Assembly (NCBI GenBank): GCA_002733575.1
Contig: NVWB01000021.1
Coordinates: forward strand, 15,381 to 55,486
Direction of reading: 5' to 3'
Source of the DNA: Blastopirellula sp.
GTDB taxonomy: Bacteria > Planctomycetota > Planctomycetia > Pirellulales > Pirellulaceae
Length of the DNA: 40,106 bases
In this document: piece after piece, positions 7,537 to 15,924 of the stretch
Layout: each line of letters begins with the position of its first letter
How positions within the stretch are numbered: position 1 is the first letter of the stretch
Notes under the pieces: model-generated
Database searches by the model: none
What the model saw: the letters and a program-made list of their open reading frames with translations, nothing else
What the model was told of the DNA's origin: nothing
Position numbers and translations under genes: made by a program

Positions 7537-8295
7537 ATGAAAAAACTATCAAGATTCCTGTTTTCAGCATTAGTTCTATCGCTAGTGGTAGTACTTACTT
7601 CATCTGCGATGGCTCAACGTGGCGGCCAAGGCGGTGGACGAGGCGGCCCTCCAGGCGGCGGACGCGGTGGCCCTCCAGGTGGCGGCGGCGGAGGAGATAT
7701 CTTCGGCTTGATTTTTAATGAGCAGATTCAAAAAGAAGCTGAAATCCTGCCTGATCAAGTTAGTGACATCCGTGAAATTATGGATGGAATGCGTCAAAAA
7801 ATGGGCGAAATCTTCTCTGGTATGCGAGATATGAGCCAAGAAGAACGTGAATCGGCTCGTGAAGGTTTGTTTGAGAAAATGCGAGAAGCTCGGGCTGATA
7901 TTGAAGCAGAAGTCAATGCTGTATTGATGCCGCATCAACTGACTCGAATTAAGCAAATCGCTTTACAGCAACAACTTAACCGCGGTGGCGGTGGTGGCGG
8001 GGCTTTGACTCGTGGACCTGTAGCCGAAGCATTAGGACTAACCGAAGTCCAAATCGAAGCATTGGAAGCAAAACGCCGTGAGATCGAAGAAGGTCTTCGT
8101 GAAAAGGTAGCTAAGCTTCAAAAAGAAGCCCAAAATGAGCTAATCAGTACGCTTACTGCTAAGCAGCAAGCAATACTGAAAGATCTAATAGGCGAATCTT
8201 TTGAAATGCAACGTCAAGAAGGTGGAGATCGTGGTGGTCGTGGCCCTGGTGGCGGAGATCGTGGCGCTCGCACACCCAGAAATAATGAACTATAA
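7537..8295 (+). CDS. Secreted Gly-rich, helical Spy/CpxP-like protein
   Basis: A 252-residue secreted protein. After the signal peptide (MKKLSRFLFSALVLSLVVVL) comes a Gly/Arg-rich stretch (residues about 28-50). Two helical modules follow. The first has ILPDQVSDIREIMDGMRQK, a charged helix, then VLMPHQLTRIKQIALQQQL. The second has LGLTEVQIEALEAKRREIE and ends LTAKQQAILKDLIGESFEM. The pattern of Leu-Thr/Pro-x-x-Gln turns between amphipathic helices resembles periplasmic Spy/CpxP-type chaperone or metal-stress proteins, and many planctomycete proteins share it. The resemblance is by pattern only. ATG 7537 is chosen over the upstream ATG 7477 because of CGGAGA 8 bases upstream and the signal peptide. 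The C terminus is again Gly/Arg-rich. A strong terminator follows, so it is probably monocistronic. Confidence 0.75.
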   Translation: MKKLSRFLFSALVLSLVVVLTSSAMAQRGGQGGGRGGPPGGGRGGPPGGGGGGDIFGLIFNEQIQKEAEILPDQVSDIREIMDGMRQKMGEIFSGMRDMSQEERESAREGLFEKMREARADIEAEVNAVLMPHQLTRIKQIALQQQLNRGGGGGGALTRGPVAEALGLTEVQIEALEAKRREIEEGLREKVAKLQKEAQNELISTLTAKQQAILKDLIGESFEMQRQEGGDRGGRGPGGGDRGARTPRNNEL

Positions 8296-8312
8296 ATCTA
8301 TTTTAAATCACA

Positions 8313-8351
8313 AAACCCCCTTCCAGAGTCTGTCTGCGAAGGGGGTTTTTC
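8313..8351 (+). terminator. Rho-independent terminator
   Basis: AAAACCCCCTTC pairs with GAAGGGGGTTTT around a loop of about 14 bases. The second arm runs directly into a T-tract. The stem is strong and separates the Gly-rich protein gene from the secretion locus. Confidence 0.85.
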
Positions 8352-8571
8352 TATAGAATAATTAGCGGAATCCTTATAAATTACCTTGTTTTCTTTCCTA
8401 AAACACGGTTCTTACGAAACCCACCATGCGTTCCAAGCGTTTAATTCGTAGATAGCGAATTCCCTCCAATAAAATTTCCTGTGATCGAATAGCCCACTAG
8501 GGCTTAGCTCTGATTACAATAGAGAACGTATTTAATCGATCACAAATGTTTATATTTGCGCGGATAGGTTT

Positions 8572-10290
8572 ATGATAGAAGCTGGCGAAATACTGAAAAA
8601 TAGTGGTTTGCTCACTGCCGAGCAGTTAGAGATTCTGCGTAAAGAGAAAACCGCACCATCTGATGTCGTTAGTAAGGCGGTCGATTTGGGGTTTGTCAAA
8701 GAGGAGCTGGCCCTTAAATCTTTGGGTGAAGAGGTTGGACTGGAGTATGTCGATCTGACCAAAGCGGAAATCGACCTTTCCTTACTGCAAATCGTTCCAC
8801 AGCGGCTGATCTATCGCCAATCTCTCTTTCCCCTCCGCAGAGAGAATGGAAGTATCGTTGTAGCGACCAGTAATCCCTTTGATCTGTACCCTTTAGACGA
8901 AGTCGCTTCAGCGACCGGTCTTTCGGTATTGCCGGTCTTGGCCGAACGCGACGAGATCTCAAAATTAGTCAAAGCCAATTTGGGCGTGGGTGGTGAGACC
9001 GTTGAAGGTCTACTGGCCCAAAAAGAGGAAGAAGACGGAGTCGAACTGCTCGACGAGATCGAAACTGATGGCTCCGAGCTTTCAGAGATGGCTCAAGAAG
9101 CATCCGTGATTCGATTGGTGAACGAAATCTTGCTTGAAGCCGTAGAATCACGTGCAAGTGATGTGCATGTTGAATCCCAAGGGTCAGGGCTTGTCATTCG
9201 CTATCGTATCGATGGCATGTTGCACTCTCAGGCAGTTCCGCCGGAAATCAATTACTTTCAAGCGGCCATTATTAGTCGCCTGAAGATCATGTCTCGGCTC
9301 AACATTGCCGAAAAACGTTTGCCTCAAGATGGGCGAATGAAACTCAAAGTGCATGGCCGAGAAATCGATGTTCGTGTTTCCGTGATACCCATGATCCATG
9401 GCGAGAGTATCGTTATGCGTATTTTGGACAAAGGATCGCTCGCATTAGATCTGCGTACTTTGGGAATGGATGAAGATATCTACCAAGAGTATCAAAAACT
9501 CATTCAACTGCCTCATGGAATTGTTTTAGTCACAGGCCCAACTGGTTCTGGTAAAACAACCACGCTTTATAGTTCGTTGATGGAAATCCGTGACGAAGCA
9601 ACCAAAATTATTACTACCGAAGATCCGGTGGAATACCAATTGGATGGAATCAACCAGATCCAAGTCCATACAAAAATTGGGCTAACCTTTGCGGCCTCTT
9701 TGCGTTCCATTTTGCGTCATGATCCAGATGTTGTACTGGTGGGTGAAATTCGAGATATGGAAACGGGTGAAAGTGCCGTGCAAGCGTCCCTTACCGGACA
9801 TTTAGTTTTCTCTACACTTCATACAAACGATGCCTCTGGTGCCTTTGCTCGATTGATCGACATGGGCGTCGAACCATTTTTGATTGCCAGTACGGTGGAA
9901 GGTGTTATGGCCCAACGTCTGGTGCGGCGTTTATGCAAACACTGCAAACAATCGCATGAGATGAATCAAGCCGACTTGCCCGATGATTTTCCTTGGGATG
10001 AATTCCAAGCGACAGGCGAAAAACTGTATCACCCTGTTGGTTGCCGCGAGTGCCGTAACGTGGGGTATGCTGGCCGAATGGGTATTTACGAATTGCTGGT
10101 CACTACCGATGAAGTACGTCAACTGGCACACGATAACGCTAGTACCTGGGATATCAAACAGGCTGGAATTCGTGGTGGCATGATTACCTTACGCCAATAT
10201 GGTTGGAGAAAAGTGCTGACCGGTGAAACTTCCGTGGATGAGATTCTCCGAGTCACCAAGGGTGATCATTCAGGGAAAACCCAAACTTAG
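8572..10290 (+). CDS. gspE: Type II secretion ATPase GspE
   Basis: A 572-residue secretion ATPase that powers pseudopilus assembly from the cytoplasmic face. The N-terminal MshEN/GspE_N domain (ILKNSGLLTAEQLEILRK) occupies roughly residues 1-150. The catalytic core has Walker A GPTGSGKTTT at about residue 322, an Asp box, the RHDPDVVLVGEIRD Walker B region at about 382-396, and the His box STLHTND. A four-Cys zinc site is formed by Cys 455/458 (CKHC) and Cys 491/494 (CREC), as in GspE and PilB. The start ATG 8572 has AGG a few bases upstream. It opens a long co-directional locus. A TACAAT box at 8515-8520 and a small AGCCC-acta-GGGCT hairpin at 8491-8504 lie just upstream and may be part of the promoter. 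PilB is the main alternative name. The downstream GspG- and GspK-like genes favour type II secretion. Confidence 0.93.
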   Translation: MIEAGEILKNSGLLTAEQLEILRKEKTAPSDVVSKAVDLGFVKEELALKSLGEEVGLEYVDLTKAEIDLSLLQIVPQRLIYRQSLFPLRRENGSIVVATSNPFDLYPLDEVASATGLSVLPVLAERDEISKLVKANLGVGGETVEGLLAQKEEEDGVELLDEIETDGSELSEMAQEASVIRLVNEILLEAVESRASDVHVESQGSGLVIRYRIDGMLHSQAVPPEINYFQAAIISRLKIMSRLNIAEKRLPQDGRMKLKVHGREIDVRVSVIPMIHGESIVMRILDKGSLALDLRTLGMDEDIYQEYQKLIQLPHGIVLVTGPTGSGKTTTLYSSLMEIRDEATKIITTEDPVEYQLDGINQIQVHTKIGLTFAASLRSILRHDPDVVLVGEIRDMETGESAVQASLTGHLVFSTLHTNDASGAFARLIDMGVEPFLIASTVEGVMAQRLVRRLCKHCKQSHEMNQADLPDDFPWDEFQATGEKLYHPVGCRECRNVGYAGRMGIYELLVTTDEVRQLAHDNASTWDIKQAGIRGGMITLRQYGWRKVLTGETSVDEILRVTKGDHSGKTQT

Positions 10291-10383
10291 TTACTAGTTG
10301 CAGACATTGCTAGTTTACAGACACTGTCAAGAATTCAAACGATCATTATTTAGATAGCCAATCGACCAGAGAGATTAGTAACC

Positions 10384-11583
10384 ATGCCCGAATTTTCTTA
10401 TGTAGCACGAAACATGGACGGCCGGAAAGTCACCGGTTCGCTGTCTGCCGCTACAGAAAATGAGGCCCTAACTTTACTCTCTGCAAAATCGCTCTTTCCG
10501 ATGACCGTCTCGGCTGAAAAAGCAGCGATCAGCTTTAGTAGAAAACGAGTCAGCGCTCAGCAAGCGGCCATGGTTTATGCACAGCTTGCATCGCTCGTTC
10601 GCAGCGGTGTTCCGCTCATGCGATCCTTAACCGTGATCCACGACCAAGCTTCCAACCCTGCACTGAAAGAGGTGCTAGGCGATGTGAAGAGCCGAGTCGA
10701 AGAGGGCTCTACGCTTGATGAAGCCATGGCCAAACATCCAAGAGCTTTCAGTGACATGGCCATCAATATGGTACGTGCCGGAGCCGAAGGAGGATTCCTT
10801 GAAGACGCTCTAGATCGTGTTGCCAAATTTACCGAAGATCAAGAAGATCTCAAAGGTCAAACCCTAAGTGCGTTGGCCTATCCGATCTTCCTCGCCGTGG
10901 TGGGAACATGTGTGCTGACATTTTTGTTAGTCTTCTTTGTTCCTAATTTTTCAGAAATGTTTGAAAGACTACGATCCCGTGGTGACCTTCCGATGATGAC
11001 GGAAGCTTTACTCTGGGTCTCCGCCACCATGAAGACTTACGGTATTTTCTTAGTGATCGCCTTGATTGGATTTGTTTTTTATGTCAAAGCTCAGGCTCAA
11101 ACCGAGTCAGGACGCAGGAAAATCGATCTGTTTAAAATAAAAATCCCGATGTTGGGCCCAATTTTTCTCTCGTTATCGGTCGCAAGATTTTGTCGCGTAC
11201 TGGGTACCATGTTGAAAAATGGAGTTCCCATTTTACGAGCGCTTGAAATTAGTCGAGATGCGGCCGGTAATGTGGTTCTGTCGGCTGCCATTCAAGATGC
11301 TTCAGAAAACATTTCTTCTGGTGAAACACTCGCCTCTCCACTAGCAAAATCTGGTTTTTTCCCACGAACCGTGGTGGAAATGATCAGTGTGGCGGAAGAG
11401 TCAAACTCACTAGATACTGTATTAGTCGAAATTGCAGATGGGCTTGAAAAGCGAACCGCCAGAAAACTGGATCTAACAGTTCGCTTATTAGAACCTATGA
11501 TGCTGCTGGTGATGGCCTCGATTGTCTTGGTTGTCGTCATGGCTTTATTGTTGCCTATCTTCAAGATGAGCAGCACCCTTTAA
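10384..11583 (+). CDS. gspF: Type II secretion inner-membrane protein GspF
   Basis: A 399-residue polytopic platform protein. It has the typical N-terminal FSYVARNMDGRKVTGSLSA strand set, then two repeats of the T2SSF domain. The first includes LASLVRSGVPLMRSLTVIHD and GGFLEDALDRVAKF. The second includes LGTMLKNGVPILRALEISRD and EESNSLDTVLVEIADGLE. Membrane segments lie at about residues 165-190, 218-240 and 368-393 (MLLVMASIVLVVVMALLLPI). It should anchor the ATPase and contact the L/M proteins. It lies 93 bp after the ATPase gene and before the major pseudopilin gene, as in standard type II operons. No truncation is seen. Confidence 0.93.
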   Translation: MPEFSYVARNMDGRKVTGSLSAATENEALTLLSAKSLFPMTVSAEKAAISFSRKRVSAQQAAMVYAQLASLVRSGVPLMRSLTVIHDQASNPALKEVLGDVKSRVEEGSTLDEAMAKHPRAFSDMAINMVRAGAEGGFLEDALDRVAKFTEDQEDLKGQTLSALAYPIFLAVVGTCVLTFLLVFFVPNFSEMFERLRSRGDLPMMTEALLWVSATMKTYGIFLVIALIGFVFYVKAQAQTESGRRKIDLFKIKIPMLGPIFLSLSVARFCRVLGTMLKNGVPILRALEISRDAAGNVVLSAAIQDASENISSGETLASPLAKSGFFPRTVVEMISVAEESNSLDTVLVEIADGLEKRTARKLDLTVRLLEPMMLLVMASIVLVVVMALLLPIFKMSSTL

Positions 11584-11641
11584 CACGCTTCGTTTAACTT
11601 TCACTATTTCGTTTATGAGAACAAAGGAGTAATTGGTCATT

Positions 11642-12049
11642 ATGCAACGCAAAACACGTCGAAGACGTCGAAGCGGTTTTACCTTGATCGAAGTTCTATT
11701 GGTTTTGGTCATCCTCGTCATTCTTGGTTCATTTGCTGGACTGGCAATTTTTGCTGCCCAAAAGCAAGCTTTAGTCAAACAAGCCAAAGTTCAAGTCTTG
11801 AGTTTCGAAGGGGCAATTGATTTTTACAAACTCAACATGAATATTCCACCCCAAAGCTTACAAGATTTAATCGAGCAGCCTGCCGATGCAAAGTCTGGTA
11901 AATGGCAAGGCCCGTATTTGACAGTAAAAGAGATACCGAAAGATCCTTGGGAAAATGATTATGAATACGAAGTCAACGGAGCCGAATACAACATCTGGTC
12001 GATTGGCCCTGATGGTTCGAGCGGAACCGATGACGATATCAGTTCGTAA
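11642..12049 (+). CDS. gspG: Major pseudopilin GspG
   Basis: A 135-residue major pseudopilin. A short, very basic leader (RKTRRRRRSG) precedes the prepilin peptidase site G^FTLIE and a hydrophobic helix (VLLVLVILVILGSFAGLAIF). The periplasmic part has the family pattern YKLNMNIPPQSLQDLI, GPYL, DPWENDYEYEV and the C-terminal IWSIGPDGSSGTDDDISS, the calcium-binding loop of GspG. The frame is open to a TTG at 11633, and AAAGGAG lies only 3 bases before that TTG but 12 before ATG 11642. Both are possible, and the ATG is given here. It would be processed and N-methylated by a prepilin peptidase encoded elsewhere. Confidence 0.92.
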   Translation: MQRKTRRRRRSGFTLIEVLLVLVILVILGSFAGLAIFAAQKQALVKQAKVQVLSFEGAIDFYKLNMNIPPQSLQDLIEQPADAKSGKWQGPYLTVKEIPKDPWENDYEYEVNGAEYNIWSIGPDGSSGTDDDISS

Positions 12050-12069
12050 AACCTTCCTCTCATTTTAAG

Positions 12070-12738
12070 ATGAGATTGGTCCCAAGGTTATTAACCATGA
12101 TGAACCGAACTATCAACTCAACGATTAAATTCAGAAGCACAAAAAACCGCTCAGCGATGAGCGGTTTTACGCTTCTAGAATTAATGATGGTTTTAGTTCT
12201 CATCATCGTTTTGATGTCCATTTCATTACCTGCGATCGTCGGCCCGCTGAAAGCACGGCGTGTAAGTAATGCTGCTGACTTACTTCGATCCGAATTCGGA
12301 AAAACTCGGATAGAGGCGATGGAGTCAGGCCGAATACGTATGTTTCGCTTTCAACGTGAAACAGGCAACTTTTCGGTTCAACCCTGGATGACTGGCGCAG
12401 ACACGCTTGAAAGCAACATGCTAGGTGTTAGCAACGAATTGGGTGCCAATTCAATTGTATATCAATCAGATGAAACCCAGACGAGAACAGACACTTTGCC
12501 TGAAGGTGTCAAGTTCTTTGCTGATCAGGTAACCCTTGACATGCGTGCCTACGACTTAGATGAAGCGGCAGGTGGACTAGAAACATCCGATTGGTCTCAA
12601 CCCATCTTGTTTTATCCAGATGGCACGACCAGCGATGCAAAGATTTTCATCCAAGGCGAAACCGGATTTACCATGTCGATCAGCCTTCGGGGGCTAACCG
12701 GAATTGCCCGAACCGAGCAAGTTGTTATTCCTGAATAA
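12070..12738 (+). CDS. gspH: Minor pseudopilin GspH-like
   Basis: A prepilin-type protein of up to 222 residues with cleavage site SG^FTLLELMMV and a hydrophobic helix LVLIIVLMSISLPAIVG. It is called GspH from its position after the major pseudopilin gene and its FxLLELMMVL / ARRVSNAADLLRSEFGKTRIEAMESG pattern. The start is uncertain. ATG 12070 sits in a small hairpin (TCTCAT-tttaag-ATGAGA). ATG 12097 has AAGG 10 bases upstream. ATG 12157 would leave only a two-residue leader. The first two give an unusually long leader of 31 or 22 residues before the Gly. A perfect terminator-like hairpin covers 12143-12168, inside the leader codons. Confidence 0.85.
   Translation: MRLVPRLLTMMNRTINSTIKFRSTKNRSAMSGFTLLELMMVLVLIIVLMSISLPAIVGPLKARRVSNAADLLRSEFGKTRIEAMESGRIRMFRFQRETGNFSVQPWMTGADTLESNMLGVSNELGANSIVYQSDETQTRTDTLPEGVKFFADQVTLDMRAYDLDEAAGGLETSDWSQPILFYPDGTTSDAKIFIQGETGFTMSISLRGLTGIARTEQVVIPE
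12143..12168 (+). other. Perfect 10-bp stem-loop inside the start of gspH
   Basis: AAAACCGCTC (12143-12152) pairs exactly with GAGCGGTTTT (12159-12168) around a six-base loop. It has an A-run before and a four-T run at the end, like a short bidirectional terminator or attenuator. It sits 15-100 bases after the candidate start codons, and an in-frame ATG (12157) lies at the loop/arm junction. It may tune expression of the minor pseudopilins relative to GspG, which is needed in excess. The function is inferred. Confidence 0.6.
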
Positions 12739-12788
12739 TCAAGTGAATAGATCCCGTTATTTATCGATCACAATACTAAAACCGTATT

Positions 12789-13271
12789 ATGCTAAGCCCA
12801 TTTAAAAAACTGAAATCGCAATCGCAAGGATTCTCTTTGTTAGAGGTGATCCTGGCGTTGGCAATTTTAGCCGGCTCAATGGCGGTATTAGGGCAGTTGA
12901 TTCGTCTCGGTTTTCGCAATGCCCGACAAGCTCAAAATCTGACCGAAGCTCAGATGATTTGTCAGACGGTGATGGATGAAGTGATTGTTGGCCTGAAATC
13001 GGTTGACCCTGTGACTCAAGTTCCAATAGACATCGAGAGCGAACTTTATGGAACGATGCCCTCTTCCGATTCGCTTTGGGTTTATTCCATCGACTGGGAA
13101 CCCTCCTCGATCGAAGGATTAATTGCGGTTAATGTTTTGGTTGAGCGTGCAAATGTTACCGCCATGAACGAATATGATCATTTTTCACTCATACGCTGGA
13201 TACCTGACCCAGAGATGGAGCTAGAGGAGCAACCTGACTCTAGTGACCCTGACTCGACGGGGGTAGAATGA
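12789..13271 (+). CDS. gspI: Minor pseudopilin GspI-like
   Basis: A 160-residue prepilin-type protein with leader MLSPFKKLKSQSQG, cleavage G^FSLLEVILALAILAGSMAVL, then a helix RNARQAQNLTEAQMICQTVMDEV typical of GspI. GspI is the minor pseudopilin that starts the tip complex with GspJ and GspK. The C terminus is acidic (MELEEQPDSSDPDSTGVE). It lies 50 bp after gspH and overlaps the next gene by four bases, so translation is probably coupled. It follows the usual H-I-J-K order. Confidence 0.85.
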   Translation: MLSPFKKLKSQSQGFSLLEVILALAILAGSMAVLGQLIRLGFRNARQAQNLTEAQMICQTVMDEVIVGLKSVDPVTQVPIDIESELYGTMPSSDSLWVYSIDWEPSSIEGLIAVNVLVERANVTAMNEYDHFSLIRWIPDPEMELEEQPDSSDPDSTGVE

Positions 13272-14245
13272 ATATCAACCCATCAACACGAACATTTCGC
13301 AATCATCGTCAAGGGACAACCTTGATCGAGATTGTGCTTGCATCTGCGCTGACCGTCGTGTTGATGATGCTTGTTGGTATGGCAATTGATGTTCAACTAC
13401 GAAGTACCGACGTTGGGCGAACCAATGTCGAAGAGGCACAACTTGCACGCGCCATTATGCGAGTCATCGAGAGCGATCTCCAAAATGCGGTCTGGAAAAA
13501 TCAAATCGATTTTTCCATCGTCGAAGAACTGGACGCTGGCTCGTTAGGAGCAGGCGATCTGGAAGGTGCTGCCGAAGGAGCTGGTATTGATGTGGACGAT
13601 TTTAGTACAGACGATCTTGTCTCTTCGGTATTGCCACCGACCACTGTTGGTATTTATGGCAATTCAACCGAGTTGCAAGTTGATATCAGTCGGCTTCCTC
13701 GCATTGATGAATATACGGCTCAGTACTCGAGCATTCGAGATTTGGGCATCGAAGATATTCCAAGTGACGTGAAAACAGTGACCTATTTTCTGCTTTCACC
13801 TGGAATGACCACGATGAATCACGGAGAAGTGGGCGAAAACCCGGATGAAACAAATCAAATGGGGCTCGTACGTCGCGTACTAGATCGGGCCGTAACGCAG
13901 TGGGCCATCAATAACGGAGACGTTCAAGAACTCGATGCTACCGCCGAGGTAATCGCCCCTGAGGTTTCAATGCTGATGTTCCGCTATTTTGATGGGTATC
14001 AGTGGAATGACGAATGGGACTCTGAGGAATTAGGTGGCTTGCCTTTGGCAATTGATGTGGTCATTGCGATTCGCCCCTTGGAACTAACATACGAAGAGGT
14101 CATCGAAAGTTCCGATCAAGTCCTTGAATACGATGCGATGAGTAACGGATCAAATATGATCTACCGCCGCTTGGTTCGGATTCCGATTGCTTTTCCGATT
14201 GATCAAGAGGCCCTGGAAGAAGAGGATTTGGAGGGGGAATTCTGA
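13268..14245 (+). CDS. gspJ: Minor pseudopilin GspJ-like
   Basis: A 325-residue prepilin-type protein, longer than the roughly 200 residues usual for GspJ. The leader ends HRQG and is cut before TTLIEIVLASALTVVLMMLV. The helix continues with QLARAIMRVIESDLQNAVWK, as in GspJ. The extra length is mostly an acidic insertion at residues about 85-125 and loops such as LSPGMTTMNHGEVGENPDE. The region EVSMLMFRYFDGYQWNDEWDS (F-R-Y-x-D-G-x-x-W) with LAIDVVIAIRP is the conserved late strand pair of the family. It starts in a four-base ATGA overlap with gspI and ends overlapping the gspK start by one base. Confidence 0.85.
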   Translation: MNINPSTRTFRNHRQGTTLIEIVLASALTVVLMMLVGMAIDVQLRSTDVGRTNVEEAQLARAIMRVIESDLQNAVWKNQIDFSIVEELDAGSLGAGDLEGAAEGAGIDVDDFSTDDLVSSVLPPTTVGIYGNSTELQVDISRLPRIDEYTAQYSSIRDLGIEDIPSDVKTVTYFLLSPGMTTMNHGEVGENPDETNQMGLVRRVLDRAVTQWAINNGDVQELDATAEVIAPEVSMLMFRYFDGYQWNDEWDSEELGGLPLAIDVVIAIRPLELTYEEVIESSDQVLEYDAMSNGSNMIYRRLVRIPIAFPIDQEALEEEDLEGEF

Positions 14246-15843
14246 TGACTAGTCGAACTCCTAATTGCTTCGAGACGTTTAAAAAACAACGCCGTAATCA
14301 GCAACACGGATCGGTTTTGTTTGTGGTGTTGATTGTCATCGTGATGCTCACGTTGTCTGCTTATACCTTCACCGAATTAATGCAGACGGAGAACCATGCC
14401 GTACATTTAACCGGCAAACAAATTAAAGCCAAGGCGATTGCCGAGTCTGGCGTGGCCATGTTGCAGTCTCTATTGATGCAAGATGAAGAAGTCATACTAG
14501 AAATGGGCGGCATTTATGACAACCCAGAATTCTTGCGATCCGTACTTGTCGTGGATGATGAAGTGCAAGAGATGCGAGGGAGATTTACCTTCCTGGCCCC
14601 ACTGATTGATGAGAATGGTAGTTATAGCGGCGTACGTTTTGGGCTGGAAGATGAATCGGCCAGAGTGAATCTTAATGCCTTATTGATGCTAGAAAAAACA
14701 GCCGCAGGCTCAGGTAAATCGTTGTTGATGGCACTGCCCGGCATGACGGATGAAATTGCCGATGCCATTCTAGACTTCATGGATGAGGATGATGAAGTTC
14801 GTGATTTTGGCGCCGAGTTTGATGACTATTACTCAACACTAGATACCCCTTACGCACCCAAAAATGCTCCACTTGAAACCGTGGAAGAATTATTGCTAGT
14901 CGCTGGCGTAACCCCTGAATTATTATTTGGCAGAGATTCAAATCGTAATGGAATCGTCGATCCACATGAGATGACACCCTCGGCCAACGAAGATCCTTAC
15001 ATTGAAGAGATGTTGCAGCTTGTGCCTGAGTTAGGCTGGTCTTCCTATCTAACGATTTTTAGCATGGAAAAGAATTACGGCGAAGAAGGAGCCGAACGCA
15101 TCTTTTTGAACGATGATGATCTGGCTGCATTGCATGGCCGGTTGTCAGAGAACTTCTCTTCGGAATGGGCCGACTTCATCATCGCGTATCGCCAGAATGG
15201 TCCTTATACAGGGTCACCGAATAGCAGAGACATGGTTTCTTCGGCACCTGTTGATTTGAAAAAAGAAGGCAAGAATAAGTTTACTCAGGTCATTGATTTG
15301 ATCGGGGCCACGGTTCAAGTTCAGGTTAATCGCCAAAACAAATACTTAGTTTCTCCCTTTGCAGACGGGCCGATTGCAATGGCGTTGTACTTGCCAACCA
15401 TGATGGAGCGGATGACCGTCAATGAAGCCCCCATTATCCCTGGGCGGATCAATATCAATCAAGCACATCGAGATATTTTACTAGGTATTCCAGGTTTAGA
15501 TGAAATAACCGTGGATGAAATAATCTCGATGAGGATTCCCGCGCCTGATTTAGATGATGAAAACATGAAGTATGAAAGTTGGCTCCTGGTCGAAGGCCTG
15601 GTCACTTTAACGCAGATGAAAGCCTTGATGCCATTTATTACAGGTGGCGGCGATGTATATCGAACCCAAGTGGTCGGTTATTTTGAAGGAGGGTCGGCAT
15701 CCTCTCGACATGAAGTTGTAATCGATACAACGCAACCACAGCCACGCATTTTGTTGTGGCGAGACATCAGTTATTTAGGCCGTGGACACTCTCTCGATGT
15801 ACTCGGAGTAGAGTTAGGTATTGAAGACGATTCGGCCTTATAA
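14245..15843 (+). CDS. gspK: Minor pseudopilin GspK-like
   Basis: A 532-residue protein, larger than the common GspK of about 320 residues. The N terminus has a hydrophobic pseudopilin helix (GSVLFVVLIVIVMLTLSAYT) without the usual F-T-L-x-E after the Gly, as is typical of GspK. FGLEDESARVNLNALLMLE and the helix-hairpin-helix region ALPGMTDEIADAILDFMDEDDE match the GspK core. A second helix-hairpin-helix, GRININQAHRDILLGIPGLDEITVDEIIS, is at about residues 400-430. It would cap the pseudopilus tip together with GspI/J. It overlaps gspJ by one base and is followed by 81 bases to the L-like gene. Confidence 0.88.
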   Translation: MTSRTPNCFETFKKQRRNQQHGSVLFVVLIVIVMLTLSAYTFTELMQTENHAVHLTGKQIKAKAIAESGVAMLQSLLMQDEEVILEMGGIYDNPEFLRSVLVVDDEVQEMRGRFTFLAPLIDENGSYSGVRFGLEDESARVNLNALLMLEKTAAGSGKSLLMALPGMTDEIADAILDFMDEDDEVRDFGAEFDDYYSTLDTPYAPKNAPLETVEELLLVAGVTPELLFGRDSNRNGIVDPHEMTPSANEDPYIEEMLQLVPELGWSSYLTIFSMEKNYGEEGAERIFLNDDDLAALHGRLSENFSSEWADFIIAYRQNGPYTGSPNSRDMVSSAPVDLKKEGKNKFTQVIDLIGATVQVQVNRQNKYLVSPFADGPIAMALYLPTMMERMTVNEAPIIPGRININQAHRDILLGIPGLDEITVDEIISMRIPAPDLDDENMKYESWLLVEGLVTLTQMKALMPFITGGGDVYRTQVVGYFEGGSASSRHEVVIDTTQPQPRILLWRDISYLGRGHSLDVLGVELGIEDDSAL

Positions 15844-15924
15844 GCGGCAAAACCACATTTAGACGAACTTAACGAAAAACTGACTGACAGATAATCAGTT
15901 GAATTTGATAAAGAGGTAAAACCA

